Shown here piece after piece: positions 22,997 through 31,080 of a stretch of 32,410 nt of DNA. How positions within the stretch are numbered: position 1 is the first letter of the stretch; the number at the start of each line of letters is the position of its first letter. Source of the DNA: CAZCBN01 sp964496975 (GTDB taxonomy: Bacteria; Planctomycetota; Phycisphaerae; Phycisphaerales; UBA1924); assembly GCA_964496975.1 (NCBI GenBank), contig CAZCBN010000028.1, forward strand, positions 1-32,410, given 5' to 3'. The notes under the pieces are model-generated. The model ran no database searches. It saw only the letters and a list, made by a program, of their open reading frames with translations, and had not been told where the DNA came from. The position numbers and the translations under genes were made by a program.

Positions 22997-24784
22997 TCAG
23001 TGGGCCTTGGCCCCGGCGGGGAGCGGGGGCGGGAGGGGGAAGTCACGCTCGTCGCAGTGCGGCGGGACGACGGTGTCGTAGTCGTAGGGGCCGTGCTTGA
23101 CGATGGGCTCGTGGTGGAAGTTGTGGGCGATGGGCGGGCTCTCGGCCTCCCACTCAAGGGTGAGGCCGCCCCAGGGGTTGGGCGAGGACTTGGGCCCGAG
23201 GATGAGGCTGTGGATGAAGTTGAAGAGGTGGATGAGGAAGCCCGCGAGCAGGAGCCACGAGCCGACGGTGGAGACGATGTGCAGGATCTGGAAGTCGTCG
23301 ACGTAGCTGGCGTAGCGGCGGGGCATGCCCTGGAGGCCCAGGATGAACTGCGTGAAGAAGGTGATGTTGAAGCCGACGAAGACGACGATGGCGCCGATGC
23401 GGCCCCAGTTCTCGTTGTACATCCGGCCGAACATCTTGGGCCACCAGTGGTGCAGGCCGCCGACGAAGGCCATGACGGTGCCGCCCATCATGACGTAGTG
23501 GAAGTGGGCGACGACGAAGTAGGAGTCGTGCAGGTGCAGGTCGGTGGCGAGGGCGCCGAGGGGCAGGCCCGTGAGGCCGCCGATGCTGAAGAGGAAGAGG
23601 AAGGAGAGGGCGTAGAGCATGGGCGTGGTGAGGGCGATGCTGCCCTTGTAGAGCGTGGCGATCCAGTTGAAGATCTTGACGGCCGTGGGCACGGCGACGA
23701 GGAAGGTGAGGGCGCTGAAGAGCGTGGCGGCGAGCTCACCCATCGCGGTGAACATGTGGTGGCCCCACACGATGAAGCTCACGGCGGCGATGCCGATGCT
23801 GGCGAAGGCCACGGCGCGGTAGCCGAAGATGGGCTTGCGGCAGTGGACGGCGAGCAGCTCGGAGATGATGCCCATGCCGGGCAGGATCATCACGTACACG
23901 ACGGGGTGGCTGTAGAACCAGAAGAAGTGCTGGTAGAGGAGCGGGTCGCCGCCGATGGCGGGGTCAAAGATGCCGACGCGGAGGGTGCGCTCCAGCATGA
24001 GCAGGAGGAGCGTGACGCCGATGACGGGGGTGGCGAGCACCTGGATGATGCTGGTGGCGTAGAGGGCCCAGATGAACAGGGGCATGTCGAACCAGCCCAT
24101 GCCGGGGGCGCGGAGCTTGTGGACGGTGACGATGAAGTTCAGGCCGGTGAGGATGCTGCTGAAGCCCAGGACGAACGCCGCGAGGATCATGAAGAAGACT
24201 TTCCAGTGGTCGGCGTCGGTGGTCGTGCTGTAGGGGGTGTAGAAGGTCCACCCGGTGTCGACGCCGCCCATGACGATCGCGAGCACGCCGAAGATGCTGC
24301 CGAAGACGTAGATGTACCAGCTCAGCAGGTTGAGGCGGGGGAAGGCCACGTCCTTGGCCCCGAGCATGATGGGCAGGAAGAAGTTGCCCAGGCTCGCGGG
24401 GATGCTCGGCACGATGAACATGAACGTCATCACGATGCCGTGCAGGCTGAAGAGCTTGTTGTACTCCTTGTTGTGCGCGAGGACGTTGCCCGCCTCGGCG
24501 CCCAGCAGGGAGGTGACGTTCAGGCCCGTGACGGTGCCGTCGGCGGCCTGACGCACGGGCTCGAGCAGCTCAAGCCGCACGGCCAGCGCGGCGACGCCGC
24601 CCAGGAAGAACATGAAGAGCACGGCGAAGAGGTACATCACGCCGATCTTCTTGTGGTCGACCGTGGTCGCCCAATCGATGATGGTGGCGAAGATGTTGCT
24701 CCGCGGGGCGAGGTAGGAGCCCTCGTGCCCGTGCGAGCCGTGCGGGTCCAGCGGCAGGTCGTGTGGACGGTTGATCGTGGTCAT
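22997..24784 (-). CDS. coxA: Cytochrome c oxidase subunit I (A2-type, caa3)
   Basis: This is the catalytic subunit of the terminal oxidase, which reduces O2 to water at the heme a3/CuB centre and pumps protons. The 595-aa protein has the 12-helix core. Ligands are visible: His115 (SLHGIVMTF) for heme a; His293, His342 and His343 (YSHPVVY, WGHHMFT) for CuB; His427 for heme a3 and His429 for heme a (VAHFHYVMMGG). Tyr297 is the His-linked tyrosine. YSHPVVY in place of GHPEVY marks the A2 class, in which the Tyr-Ser pair replaces the D-channel glutamate. ATG 24784 has AGAGG 8 nt upstream. It lies 140 nt after coxB. Confidence 0.97.
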   Translation of the reverse strand: MTTINRPHDLPLDPHGSHGHEGSYLAPRSNIFATIIDWATTVDHKKIGVMYLFAVLFMFFLGGVAALAVRLELLEPVRQAADGTVTGLNVTSLLGAEAGNVLAHNKEYNKLFSLHGIVMTFMFIVPSIPASLGNFFLPIMLGAKDVAFPRLNLLSWYIYVFGSIFGVLAIVMGGVDTGWTFYTPYSTTTDADHWKVFFMILAAFVLGFSSILTGLNFIVTVHKLRAPGMGWFDMPLFIWALYATSIIQVLATPVIGVTLLLLMLERTLRVGIFDPAIGGDPLLYQHFFWFYSHPVVYVMILPGMGIISELLAVHCRKPIFGYRAVAFASIGIAAVSFIVWGHHMFTAMGELAATLFSALTFLVAVPTAVKIFNWIATLYKGSIALTTPMLYALSFLFLFSIGGLTGLPLGALATDLHLHDSYFVVAHFHYVMMGGTVMAFVGGLHHWWPKMFGRMYNENWGRIGAIVVFVGFNITFFTQFILGLQGMPRRYASYVDDFQILHIVSTVGSWLLLAGFLIHLFNFIHSLILGPKSSPNPWGGLTLEWEAESPPIAHNFHHEPIVKHGPYDYDTVVPPHCDERDFPLPPPLPAGAKAH

Positions 24785-24924
24785 CGGCGTGCCTCTGTCT
24801 CAAACGGTCCGTCGGGTCGTGTGTCTCGGCGGAGGTCATCCCCGCGTCGGGCCGGGGATGTCGGGTTGTCGGTCAGGCTGGGCTTCGGTCAGGCCGGCGT
24901 GCGGTCGGCGTGGTCTGGCTCGGG

Positions 24925-26187
24925 CTATCGGCCGGCGCTCGTGAGGACGGCGGCGGGTTCGGCGGGATCCGTCTGGGCCGCGTCGCCGGGGGTGCCGGCC
25001 GCCGGGTCTACGGCCGGATCAGCGGCCGGGTCGGTGGATGGGGGCGTTTCGATGCCGCCGTCGGTGACGGGGGCGCGGTCGCTCAGGCTGCGGATGTAGA
25101 GGATGAGGTTCTCGAGCGCATCGCCGGTGATGACGCCGTTGAAGTTGGGCATCGCGTTGGAGTAGCCCTCGACGACCCGGGCACCGGAGTTGAGAATGCT
25201 CTCGCGGAGGTAGTTCTCGTCCTTCACCTCGATCGAGGAGCCGCCGACGAACTTGCCCGGGTAGCCGTAGAGGTTCTTCCAGGTGGGGCCGGAGCCGGCG
25301 CTGCCGTCGACGCTGTGGCAGGCGAAGCAGCCGCGCTGGTTGGCGACGCCCTGGCCCTGCTGCTCGGGCGTGCCGCCGACCTGCGTCCACGCGGTGAGGG
25401 TCGTGGCGTAGTCGGCCCGCTTCACGACGCGGAGGATGGCGGCCATTTCCGAGTGCGACTCGCCGCAGTACTCGGCGCAGAAGACCCAGTGGTCCTGGTA
25501 CTGCTCGCCGGCGGGGAGGGCGGGGGTGGTGAAGGCGAAGCCGCTCTCGCGGTTGGGGAAGACGTCCATCTTCACGCGGATGTCGGGGATCCAGAAGGAG
25601 TGGATGACGTCGCGCGAGGTCATGCGCAGGCGGACGGCGGTGTCCTCGGGCACGACGAGCACGGGGACGCCCGCGCCGCCGTTGTGGGTGTTGCCGGGGT
25701 CGAGGGGGAGCTTCCAGGGGCTGAGCGCGCCGTTGGGGTAGGTGACGTCCCAGTTCCACTTGTAGCCCTCGACGCGGAGCTCGACCGCGCTCGTGGGCTG
25801 CACCTGCCACTTCATGTACACGCCGAAGCCGGCGACGAAGAGCACGATGAGCGCGCTCGAGGGGACGATGGTCCAGATGAGCTCGAGCATGGTGTTGTGG
25901 CTCGGGCTGCGCTGCGGCGCGACGCCGGGGACGCGGCGGTACTTGATGACCCAGTAGACCATCAGCGCCATCAGCAGCACGAACCAGAAGACGCCGAACC
26001 AGAAGATGAGCATCATGAGCGCGTCGGTCTGGTGCGCCGTCTCGGTGAGGGCCCCGCCGCGGAGGAAGAGCCGCTCAAAGAAGCCGCCGATCGCGGGCAC
26101 GTCGCGGTTCGCAAGGCGCAGGGGCTGCACCTCGGCCGCGAGGGCGGCCTGCGAGACGATCGAGAGGATGGGGAGGGTGCTGGTCAT
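24925..26187 (-). CDS. coxB: Cytochrome c oxidase subunit II with cytochrome c domain
   Basis: Subunit II of a caa3 oxidase (420 aa) takes electrons at its fused cytochrome c domain and passes them to CuA and then subunit I. Two membrane helices lie in residues about 55-130. The cupredoxin domain has CuA ligands His196 (VIHSFWIP), Cys237, Glu239, Cys241, His245 and Met248 (CAEYCGESHSEM). The C-terminal class I cytochrome c has CFACH (Cys287, Cys290, His291) and axial Met346 (YSNAMPNF). The last ~40 residues are Pro/Ala/Asp-rich. Its heme needs the ResB/CcsA-type machinery, and its CuA would need SCO, encoded just upstream. The start is ATG 26185-26187. Confidence 0.97.
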   Translation of the reverse strand: MTSTLPILSIVSQAALAAEVQPLRLANRDVPAIGGFFERLFLRGGALTETAHQTDALMMLIFWFGVFWFVLLMALMVYWVIKYRRVPGVAPQRSPSHNTMLELIWTIVPSSALIVLFVAGFGVYMKWQVQPTSAVELRVEGYKWNWDVTYPNGALSPWKLPLDPGNTHNGGAGVPVLVVPEDTAVRLRMTSRDVIHSFWIPDIRVKMDVFPNRESGFAFTTPALPAGEQYQDHWVFCAEYCGESHSEMAAILRVVKRADYATTLTAWTQVGGTPEQQGQGVANQRGCFACHSVDGSAGSGPTWKNLYGYPGKFVGGSSIEVKDENYLRESILNSGARVVEGYSNAMPNFNGVITGDALENLILYIRSLSDRAPVTDGGIETPPSTDPAADPAVDPAAGTPGDAAQTDPAEPAAVLTSAGR

Positions 26188-26218
26188 GCGGTCGGGCCTT
26201 GGGTCAGGTGGGCGGGTT

Positions 26219-26257
26219 GGTTTCGCGGCTTGGTTTCGTGGCTTGGTTTCGCGGCTG
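26219..26257. repeat. 13-bp tandem repeat x3 upstream of coxB
   Basis: Three consecutive 13-nt units (GGTTTCGCGGCTT, GGTTTCGTGGCTT, GGTTTCGCGGCTG) lie in the 141-nt gap between the SCO gene and coxB, 32 nt upstream of the coxB start. The period matches that of the array before resB. Confidence 0.88.
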
Positions 26258-26328
26258 GGCGTTGGTGATGACGTCGGCTGCTCGTTTCGGCGGGCCAGTC
26301 CTGCGGCCGGGCACGTGGCACGCCGGGG

Positions 26329-27342
26329 CTATGTGATCACGACCGTTGGTTGCGGCGGCTGCGGCGGCTCGGGGACGGCGCGGCCGCGGCGACGAGACGC
26401 CACCACGGCCCGGCGGGCCCGCTCGCCCGCGAACATCAGGCCGAGGAAGACCGCGAGGCCCGCGATGGTGAGCGCGCCGGCGACGCGCATCACCGCCATC
26501 GCCTCCATCGTGTACGCCCCGGCGGAGGGGTTCCAGCGGTAGCACATGAACGCCATCACGTCGCCCACGCTCTTGGCGATCTTGCCCTCGCTCGCCTCCA
26601 GCAGCGCGAGGCGGAACTGGTCCGCGTCGTACTGCACGCCGTAGAAGTAGCGGCTCACCATGCCGTCGGGGCTCAGCACCGTGACGGCCATCGGGTGGGC
26701 GTACTCGCCGTTGTCGAGACGGTTGAAGCGGAAGCCCACCGCGTCGGCGAGGCGAGAAATCTCCGCGGGCGTGCCGGTGAGGAAGGCCCAGTCGTCGGCG
26801 ACCTCGGCGGCGGAGGCGTGCTCGTAGCTCGACGTGTACAGCGCCTTCTTCGTGCTGGACTCGGTGACGCCCTCGGTAAAGTCAAAGCTCGCGACGACGA
26901 CGTTGAAGTCCTCGCCGACGACGTAGTCCATCTCGTTGAACGCCTTCAGCAGGCGGTCGAGCACCATCGGGCAGACGACGGGGCAGTCGTAGTAGACGAG
27001 CGCCAGCACCACCGGCTTGTTGTTGTCGTTGAAGTACGACCGCAGCGTGGCGGGCGTCCCCTCGGCCGCGAGGAACGAGATGTCCAGCGGGATGCGCTCG
27101 CCCAGCCGCTCGTCCACGCCGATGTCGCGTGCGGGCTCCGGCGGCTGATCGAGCAGCACCTGCGCGTGGGCGGCGGTGTTGAAGAGACCCAGCACCACGC
27201 CGCACGCCGCGGCGGCGAGCGACGGAAGGCCGAACCCGCCTCGTCCCGCGGCCGCCGGCCGCCCGCTCCGCCCACGCCGCGTCCCGCCGGCGGCGGCACC
27301 GAACGCAGCAGGGGCGGGGGCTGGGGCGAAGGCGTTACTCAT
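26329..27342 (-). CDS. SCO1/SenC copper chaperone
   Basis: SCO proteins deliver or reduce copper for the CuA site of subunit II at the outer face of the membrane. The 337-aa protein has an N-terminal segment (LAAAACGVVLGLFNTAAHA) acting as signal or anchor. A thioredoxin-like domain follows, with the copper motif DCPVVCP (Cys120, Cys124) and the distal His216 in EYAHPMAVTVLSPDG. An extra C-terminal membrane helix near residues 285-310 (VAGALTIAGLAVFLGLMFAG) precedes a basic, Pro-rich tail. The start ATG 27340-27342 overlaps the upstream gene's stop by 8 nt, so the two are translationally coupled. coxB follows downstream. Confidence 0.93.
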   Translation of the reverse strand: MSNAFAPAPAPAAFGAAAGGTRRGRSGRPAAAGRGGFGLPSLAAAACGVVLGLFNTAAHAQVLLDQPPEPARDIGVDERLGERIPLDISFLAAEGTPATLRSYFNDNNKPVVLALVYYDCPVVCPMVLDRLLKAFNEMDYVVGEDFNVVVASFDFTEGVTESSTKKALYTSSYEHASAAEVADDWAFLTGTPAEISRLADAVGFRFNRLDNGEYAHPMAVTVLSPDGMVSRYFYGVQYDADQFRLALLEASEGKIAKSVGDVMAFMCYRWNPSAGAYTMEAMAVMRVAGALTIAGLAVFLGLMFAGERARRAVVASRRRGRAVPEPPQPPQPTVVIT

Positions 27343-27847
27343 GCGGCGCGCTGTGCGAATCGGTCGGGGAGGCCGCTGGGGCCTGCCGGGGTGCGAGGAG
27401 CGTGGGGCCAACCCACTCCGCGGGGACGCCGCCGGCGGTGGAGCCGGCGAGCACGATCGACCGGGCCTGCTGCAGCGTGGGCCGGCCCGAGGCGGCGGGG
27501 GGCGAGGCCAGGTCGGCCTTCTCCTGCTCGCGGTACGCCAGGTACGGCTCGGCGACCGGCAGCACGCCCTCGCGGAGCATCGCGACGGTGTTGGTCGCGT
27601 ACGCCCCGAAGTACAGGGCGAGCAGCAGCACCACGCCGAAGACGCCGAACACGATCACCAGCAGCGTGACGCCCAGGGCGGTGCTGCTGACATGGGCCGC
27701 GTGCTCCGCCTGCGGAAGCCCCTCGGCCTTTGAGTGGCTGAACCAGTCGTCGTGACCGTGGCCGCCGTGGCCGCCATGAGTGTGGTCGCCGGCGCCGGCG
27801 TGGCCGGGGTGATGTGCCGCGTGAGCCGCATCGGACGCGTGAGACAT
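27335..27847 (-). CDS. 170-aa His-rich single-span membrane protein
   Basis: This 170-aa protein is not recognised as a named family. The N-terminal ~35 residues are very His/Gly/Ala-rich (HHPGHAGAGDHTHGGHGGHG). One membrane helix covers residues about 56-80 (LGVTLLVIVFGVFGVVLLLA), and a ~90-residue hydrophilic tail carries EPYLAYREQEKADL. It sits between actF and the SCO gene, whose start it overlaps. Position and His-rich end suggest a role in metal handling or in tethering ACIII and oxidase, but this is only inference. The ATG is 27845-27847; the upstream leader has two stable hairpins that lie close to the ribosome site. Confidence 0.75.
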   Translation of the reverse strand: MSHASDAAHAAHHPGHAGAGDHTHGGHGGHGHDDWFSHSKAEGLPQAEHAAHVSSTALGVTLLVIVFGVFGVVLLLALYFGAYATNTVAMLREGVLPVAEPYLAYREQEKADLASPPAASGRPTLQQARSIVLAGSTAGGVPAEWVGPTLLAPRQAPAASPTDSHSAPHE

Positions 27848-27863
27848 GGCAGGGCCCCGTGGA

Positions 27864-27905
27864 CCCCGGCCGCCTCGGCCGGGGTGGGCTCGCCCGGGGG
27901 CGAGC
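27864..27905. promoter_or_regulatory. Two adjacent GC hairpins in leader of the 170-aa gene
   Basis: A perfect 9-bp hairpin (CCCCGGCCG, CCT loop, CGGCCGGGG; 27864-27884) is followed by a second one (27888-27905, GCTCGCC arms). They lie 17-58 nt upstream of the start codon on the minus strand. They could slow translation, protect a processed mRNA end or simply be GC-rich chance structures. Confidence 0.45.
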
Positions 27906-27992
27906 AGGTCTGCGGTGCTGTTCGTCCCCCAGCCGAGGCCGGATGAGCCGACGTGTCACCTAGGCGAGAATGATTCCGGTTTGCCAGCAATC

Positions 27993-28020
27993 GGACAACC
28001 GCCTCTTCAGGTGGTTGTCC
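27993..28020. promoter_or_regulatory. Strong 12-bp hairpin between actF and the 170-aa gene
   Basis: A 12-bp stem with a single G-T pair closes on a 4-nt loop (arms from GGACAACC at 27993 and GGTTGTCC ending at 28020). It lies 106 nt past the actF stop. No T-run follows on either strand, so a processing or stabilising hairpin, or partial terminator, is more likely than a strong terminator. It divides the act part from the sco-cox part of the cluster. Confidence 0.6.
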
Positions 28021-28125
28021 CAGATTTCCTCGGATGCGAATGGGCCTGCAAAGCGGCCTGATGCATCCTGATTCGTCGCCACCCGCCGTGGCCGACCGCC
28101 GGGACCCGGTCTGAACCCGGACGGG

Positions 28126-29535
28126 TCAGACGTAGTTGGCGTGGCGCAGGGCCTTCGCCAGCCGCGGGTCCTTCAGCGGGACGAGCGGGTGGTCCACCAG
28201 GCGACCGACCAGGCAATACCCAAACACACCCAGCACGCCGACGACGGCGACGACGTCGAGCCAGACCGAGACGAACGACGCGGCCTCGGGGCGGTCGACG
28301 TAGGCCATCGGGCGGATGATGTACACCATGTCGAGCACCTGCATCACCAGCAGGTACGCGCCGAGAACGCCCAGGCCCAGCGTGCTCTTCTTCACCTTGC
28401 GGCTGATGAGGATGAGGAAGGGCAGCACGAAGTGCCCGATGACGAGCAGCATGCCCAGGTACTGCCACCCGCCCTGCTGGCGGTAGATGTACCAGGCCGT
28501 TTCTTCGGGGATGTTGCTGTACCACATCAAGAAGTACTGGCTGAAGGCGATGTAGGCCCAGAAGACGTTGAAGCCGAAGAGCAGCTTGCCCAGGTCATGG
28601 AAGTGCTCCTTGGTCACGAGGCCCGTCATGCGGCCGAAGGAGCGGATGACGGCGACGATGACCGCCGCCAGGGCGAGCGCGCTCATCGCGGCGCCGGCGA
28701 AGTAGTAGACGCCCCACATGGTGCTGAAGAAGCGGAAGTCCAGGCTCATCAGAAAGTCAAAGGCCGCGAAGGGCACCGTGAGCGCGAACATCAGCAGGCC
28801 CGTGCAGCTCAGCCGCCGCATGCGGCGCGACAGCTCGCGGTCGCCCGAGGCGTCCTGCTCGATCGACCGGCCGGCGAGCACGCGGGCCAGGCCCATCCAC
28901 ACGACGAAGTAGACGATGAACCGCGCGACCAGGAAGCCCTCGTTCAGATAGCCCCGCTTGTGGTCGAGCAGCACGTTCGACCCCTCGTCGAGGTCGAACC
29001 AGGTGTACCCCAGCGCCGGGCCGTAGGTGAGCTCCGCGAGCAGCATCAGCACGATGAGGCCCAGCGGCACCCAGATCGCCGCCATGATGTGCTCGAGGAC
29101 GCGGCGGATGGTGACCGACCAGTGCGCGTTCACCGCGTGGAAGATCATCACCCAGAACATCGCGCCCAGGCAGCAGGCGAGGGCCGTGAAGACGCCCACC
29201 TTGAAGCTGGCCATCGCGTGCTGCGGCGAGTGGATGAACGCGCCGAGCAGCGTGAAGACCAGCCCCCCGAGCCCCAGCACCAGCAGGGCCCGCCGCACGC
29301 CGTCCGCCCCGCGCTCGCCCAGCCGCACGTTGTCGGCCGCGAGGCGCGGCTCGTGGGCGAGCGAGGCGAGATAGCCCTCGTACCCCTTGTCATCGACCGT
29401 GGGGCCGACGCCGTGGGCCGCGGGGGCGGGCTGCGGCGTGACGACGCCGCTGAAGGACTTTTCAAACTTGAACAGGCCCCCACCGCCGCCGGCGCTGTGG
29501 CCGGGCTGCGAGGCCGATGCATGGTCGTGGCTCAC
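28126..29535 (-). CDS. actF: Alternative complex III subunit ActF (NrfD-like)
   Basis: ActF is a large membrane subunit of alternative complex III, the bc1-independent quinol:cytochrome c oxidoreductase. The 469-aa protein has about ten membrane helices of the NrfD/PsrC-like type after a ~75-residue hydrophilic N-terminus. LLVLGLGGLVFTLLGAFIHS is the first helix; TVPFAAFDFLMSLDFRFFST and FSQYFLMWYSNIPEETAWYI are conserved ActF segments. The start is GTG 29533-29535, shown by AAGGAGG 7 nt upstream and by its GTGA overlap with the actE stop. This is a good example of coupled translation. The N-terminus is mildly His-rich (SHDHASASQPGH). Confidence 0.93.
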   Translation of the reverse strand: MSHDHASASQPGHSAGGGGGLFKFEKSFSGVVTPQPAPAAHGVGPTVDDKGYEGYLASLAHEPRLAADNVRLGERGADGVRRALLVLGLGGLVFTLLGAFIHSPQHAMASFKVGVFTALACCLGAMFWVMIFHAVNAHWSVTIRRVLEHIMAAIWVPLGLIVLMLLAELTYGPALGYTWFDLDEGSNVLLDHKRGYLNEGFLVARFIVYFVVWMGLARVLAGRSIEQDASGDRELSRRMRRLSCTGLLMFALTVPFAAFDFLMSLDFRFFSTMWGVYYFAGAAMSALALAAVIVAVIRSFGRMTGLVTKEHFHDLGKLLFGFNVFWAYIAFSQYFLMWYSNIPEETAWYIYRQQGGWQYLGMLLVIGHFVLPFLILISRKVKKSTLGLGVLGAYLLVMQVLDMVYIIRPMAYVDRPEAASFVSVWLDVVAVVGVLGVFGYCLVGRLVDHPLVPLKDPRLAKALRHANYV

Positions 29536-30394
29536 GGCACCACCTCCTTCAGGCCCGCGGGGGGCACCGGCGTTGCGCCGCCGGATTCGGCCGCGGCGGG
29601 CTCGGCGATCGGGGCCTCCGCGTCGGCAGTCACGGGCGTCGCCGCCGTCGCCGCAGCAGCCGCGGCGCTCGCGCCCGTCGCCACCTGCAGCACGCGGAGG
29701 TGCGCGAGCACGGCCCACGCGTCCATCGCGTCCAGGGCGTGGGAGTACGCGGGCATCTTGTTCACGCCGTCGGGGCCCCACACGCCCTCGCGGATGACGC
29801 TGAACAGGTAGCCGTCCTTGCCGAGTTGCTGCGTGCGATCCTGGTACTTCACGTCGAGCAGGTTGGCGACGGGGTAGGACCACTTCTGGCCCACCATCCC
29901 CTTGCCGTCGCCCTGGAAGCCGTGGCACACGGAGCAGTAGATGTTGAACCGCTCCTCGCCGCGGGCGAGCATCGCGTCGGTGATGCGCACCGGCATCACG
30001 TCGACGTACGTCTTGGTGCCGTCGTCGCCCACCGTGTAGCCGCGATAGAGCGCGTCGTCCTCGGCCAGCGTGGCGGCCCGCTCGGNNNNNNNNNNAAGGC
30101 GGCCATGCCGAAGGCGACCGTGTGCGGCACCTCGGGCCTGCCCGTGCGGCCGTCGGTGAAGAAGTCGGTCTTCTCCTGCGGGTCCCAGCGCGGCTGGTCG
30201 TCCATGTCGGGGAAGAACTGCCGCGGCGGGGCGTCGGTGCGGTCGCCCCGGCACCCGGCGAGGCCGCCGACGAGGACCAGCGCGCCGACGCCGCAGAACG
30301 CGAGCCGCGCCGCGGCGGACAGGTCGATGTGGCCCGGCCGGATGGAGGCGGCCCGGGAGGGGCCGGCCTGATGGTGTGTGTGACGATGCTGCAT
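29532..30394 (-). CDS. actE: ActE, mono-heme cytochrome c lipoprotein (interrupted by gap)
   Basis: ActE is the small cytochrome c subunit of alternative complex III that passes electrons outward to the oxidase. The start is ATG 30392-30394 with AAGG upstream; an N-terminal His stretch (MQHRHTHHQAG) precedes a lipobox LVGGLAGC. QPRWDPQEKTDFFTDGRTGR is a conserved ActE opening. After the gap come ERAATLAEDDALYRGY, the heme site CSVCHGFQGDGKG and the likely axial Met in NKMPAYSHALD. The N-terminal and C-terminal parts lie in different frames because 10 N at 30086-30095 stand for unknown sequence. The gene is probably intact: a true gap length of 2 mod 3 would restore the frame. The C-terminus is an Ala-rich tail. 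Confidence 0.88.
30086..30095. other. Assembly gap (10 N) in actE
   Basis: Ten undetermined bases interrupt actE. The number is probably arbitrary. The apparent frame change across it should not be read as a mutation. Confidence 0.98.
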
Positions 30395-30450
30395 GGTGGC
30401 CTTGTCACGGTTCGGCCGCGGGGGCGAGGGCCCGCCGCGGCCGCGGGTGG

Positions 30451-31077
30451 TCAGTCGGCGTCCTCGATCAACTCGATGTCGTGCCCGCCCGCCTGCTCGA
30501 GCAGGCGACGCGTGGCCTCGGGGTCAAACCGCGGGTCGTCCGCCTCCACGGCGATCACGAACCGGTCGTCGCTCGTCTCCAGGAACTGGCGGCTGCTGAA
30601 CAGCGGGTGGGCCCACCGTGGCAGGCCGTTGAGCGCCAGCATGCCGATGAGGGCCGCGAAGGCCGCGTGCAGCACGCCCAGCTCAAAGATGATGGGCGTG
30701 AACTGCTCCCACGCGCCGAAGGGCTTGCCCTGCCGCACGATGGGGTAGTCCACCGCGCTGATCCAGAACTGAAGCCCCCAGCCCACAAAGACGGCCCCGC
30801 CCAGCCCCGCCGCGAACACGATGTACGGCAGGATCGTCTTGCGGTGGCCCATCGCCTCTTCCATGCCGTGGATGGGGAAGGGCGTGCTCACGTCCCACCG
30901 CTTGTACCCCGCGTCGCGCACGGCCTCCGCGGCGTGGTAGACCGCCGCGGGCGTCTTGAACGCCGCGATCAGCCCGTGCACCCGCGTGCCCGACTGCGTG
31001 ACAAACCGGGGCGTGGGCCGCGGCAGGAAGGGCAGGTACTCCGCCGCCTGCGACAGCAGCGCGTTGATGCTCGTCAT
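30451..31077 (-). CDS. actD: Alternative complex III subunit ActD (DUF3341)
   Basis: ActD (DUF3341) is a membrane subunit of alternative complex III. The 208-aa protein has an N-terminal ferredoxin-like soluble part beginning VHGLIAAFKTPAAVYHAAEA, which includes the family signature WDVSTPFPIHGMEEAMG. Two membrane helices follow (TILPYIVFAAGLGGAVFVGW and LGVLHAAFAALIGMLALNGL). The C-terminal part is soluble and ends DIELIEDAD. The ATG is 31075-31077, 3 nt after the actC stop, which means one operon. actE lies 56 nt downstream. The order actC-D-E-F is the usual one. Confidence 0.95.
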   Translation of the reverse strand: MTSINALLSQAAEYLPFLPRPTPRFVTQSGTRVHGLIAAFKTPAAVYHAAEAVRDAGYKRWDVSTPFPIHGMEEAMGHRKTILPYIVFAAGLGGAVFVGWGLQFWISAVDYPIVRQGKPFGAWEQFTPIIFELGVLHAAFAALIGMLALNGLPRWAHPLFSSRQFLETSDDRFVIAVEADDPRFDPEATRRLLEQAGGHDIELIEDAD

Positions 31078-31080
31078 GGC

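Noticed and set aside
22143..25099. Long plus-strand open frames rich in Glu, Asp, Gly and Val opposite the cox genes
   Set aside because: They are antisense shadows of coxA, coxB and coxC, which have complete catalytic motifs.
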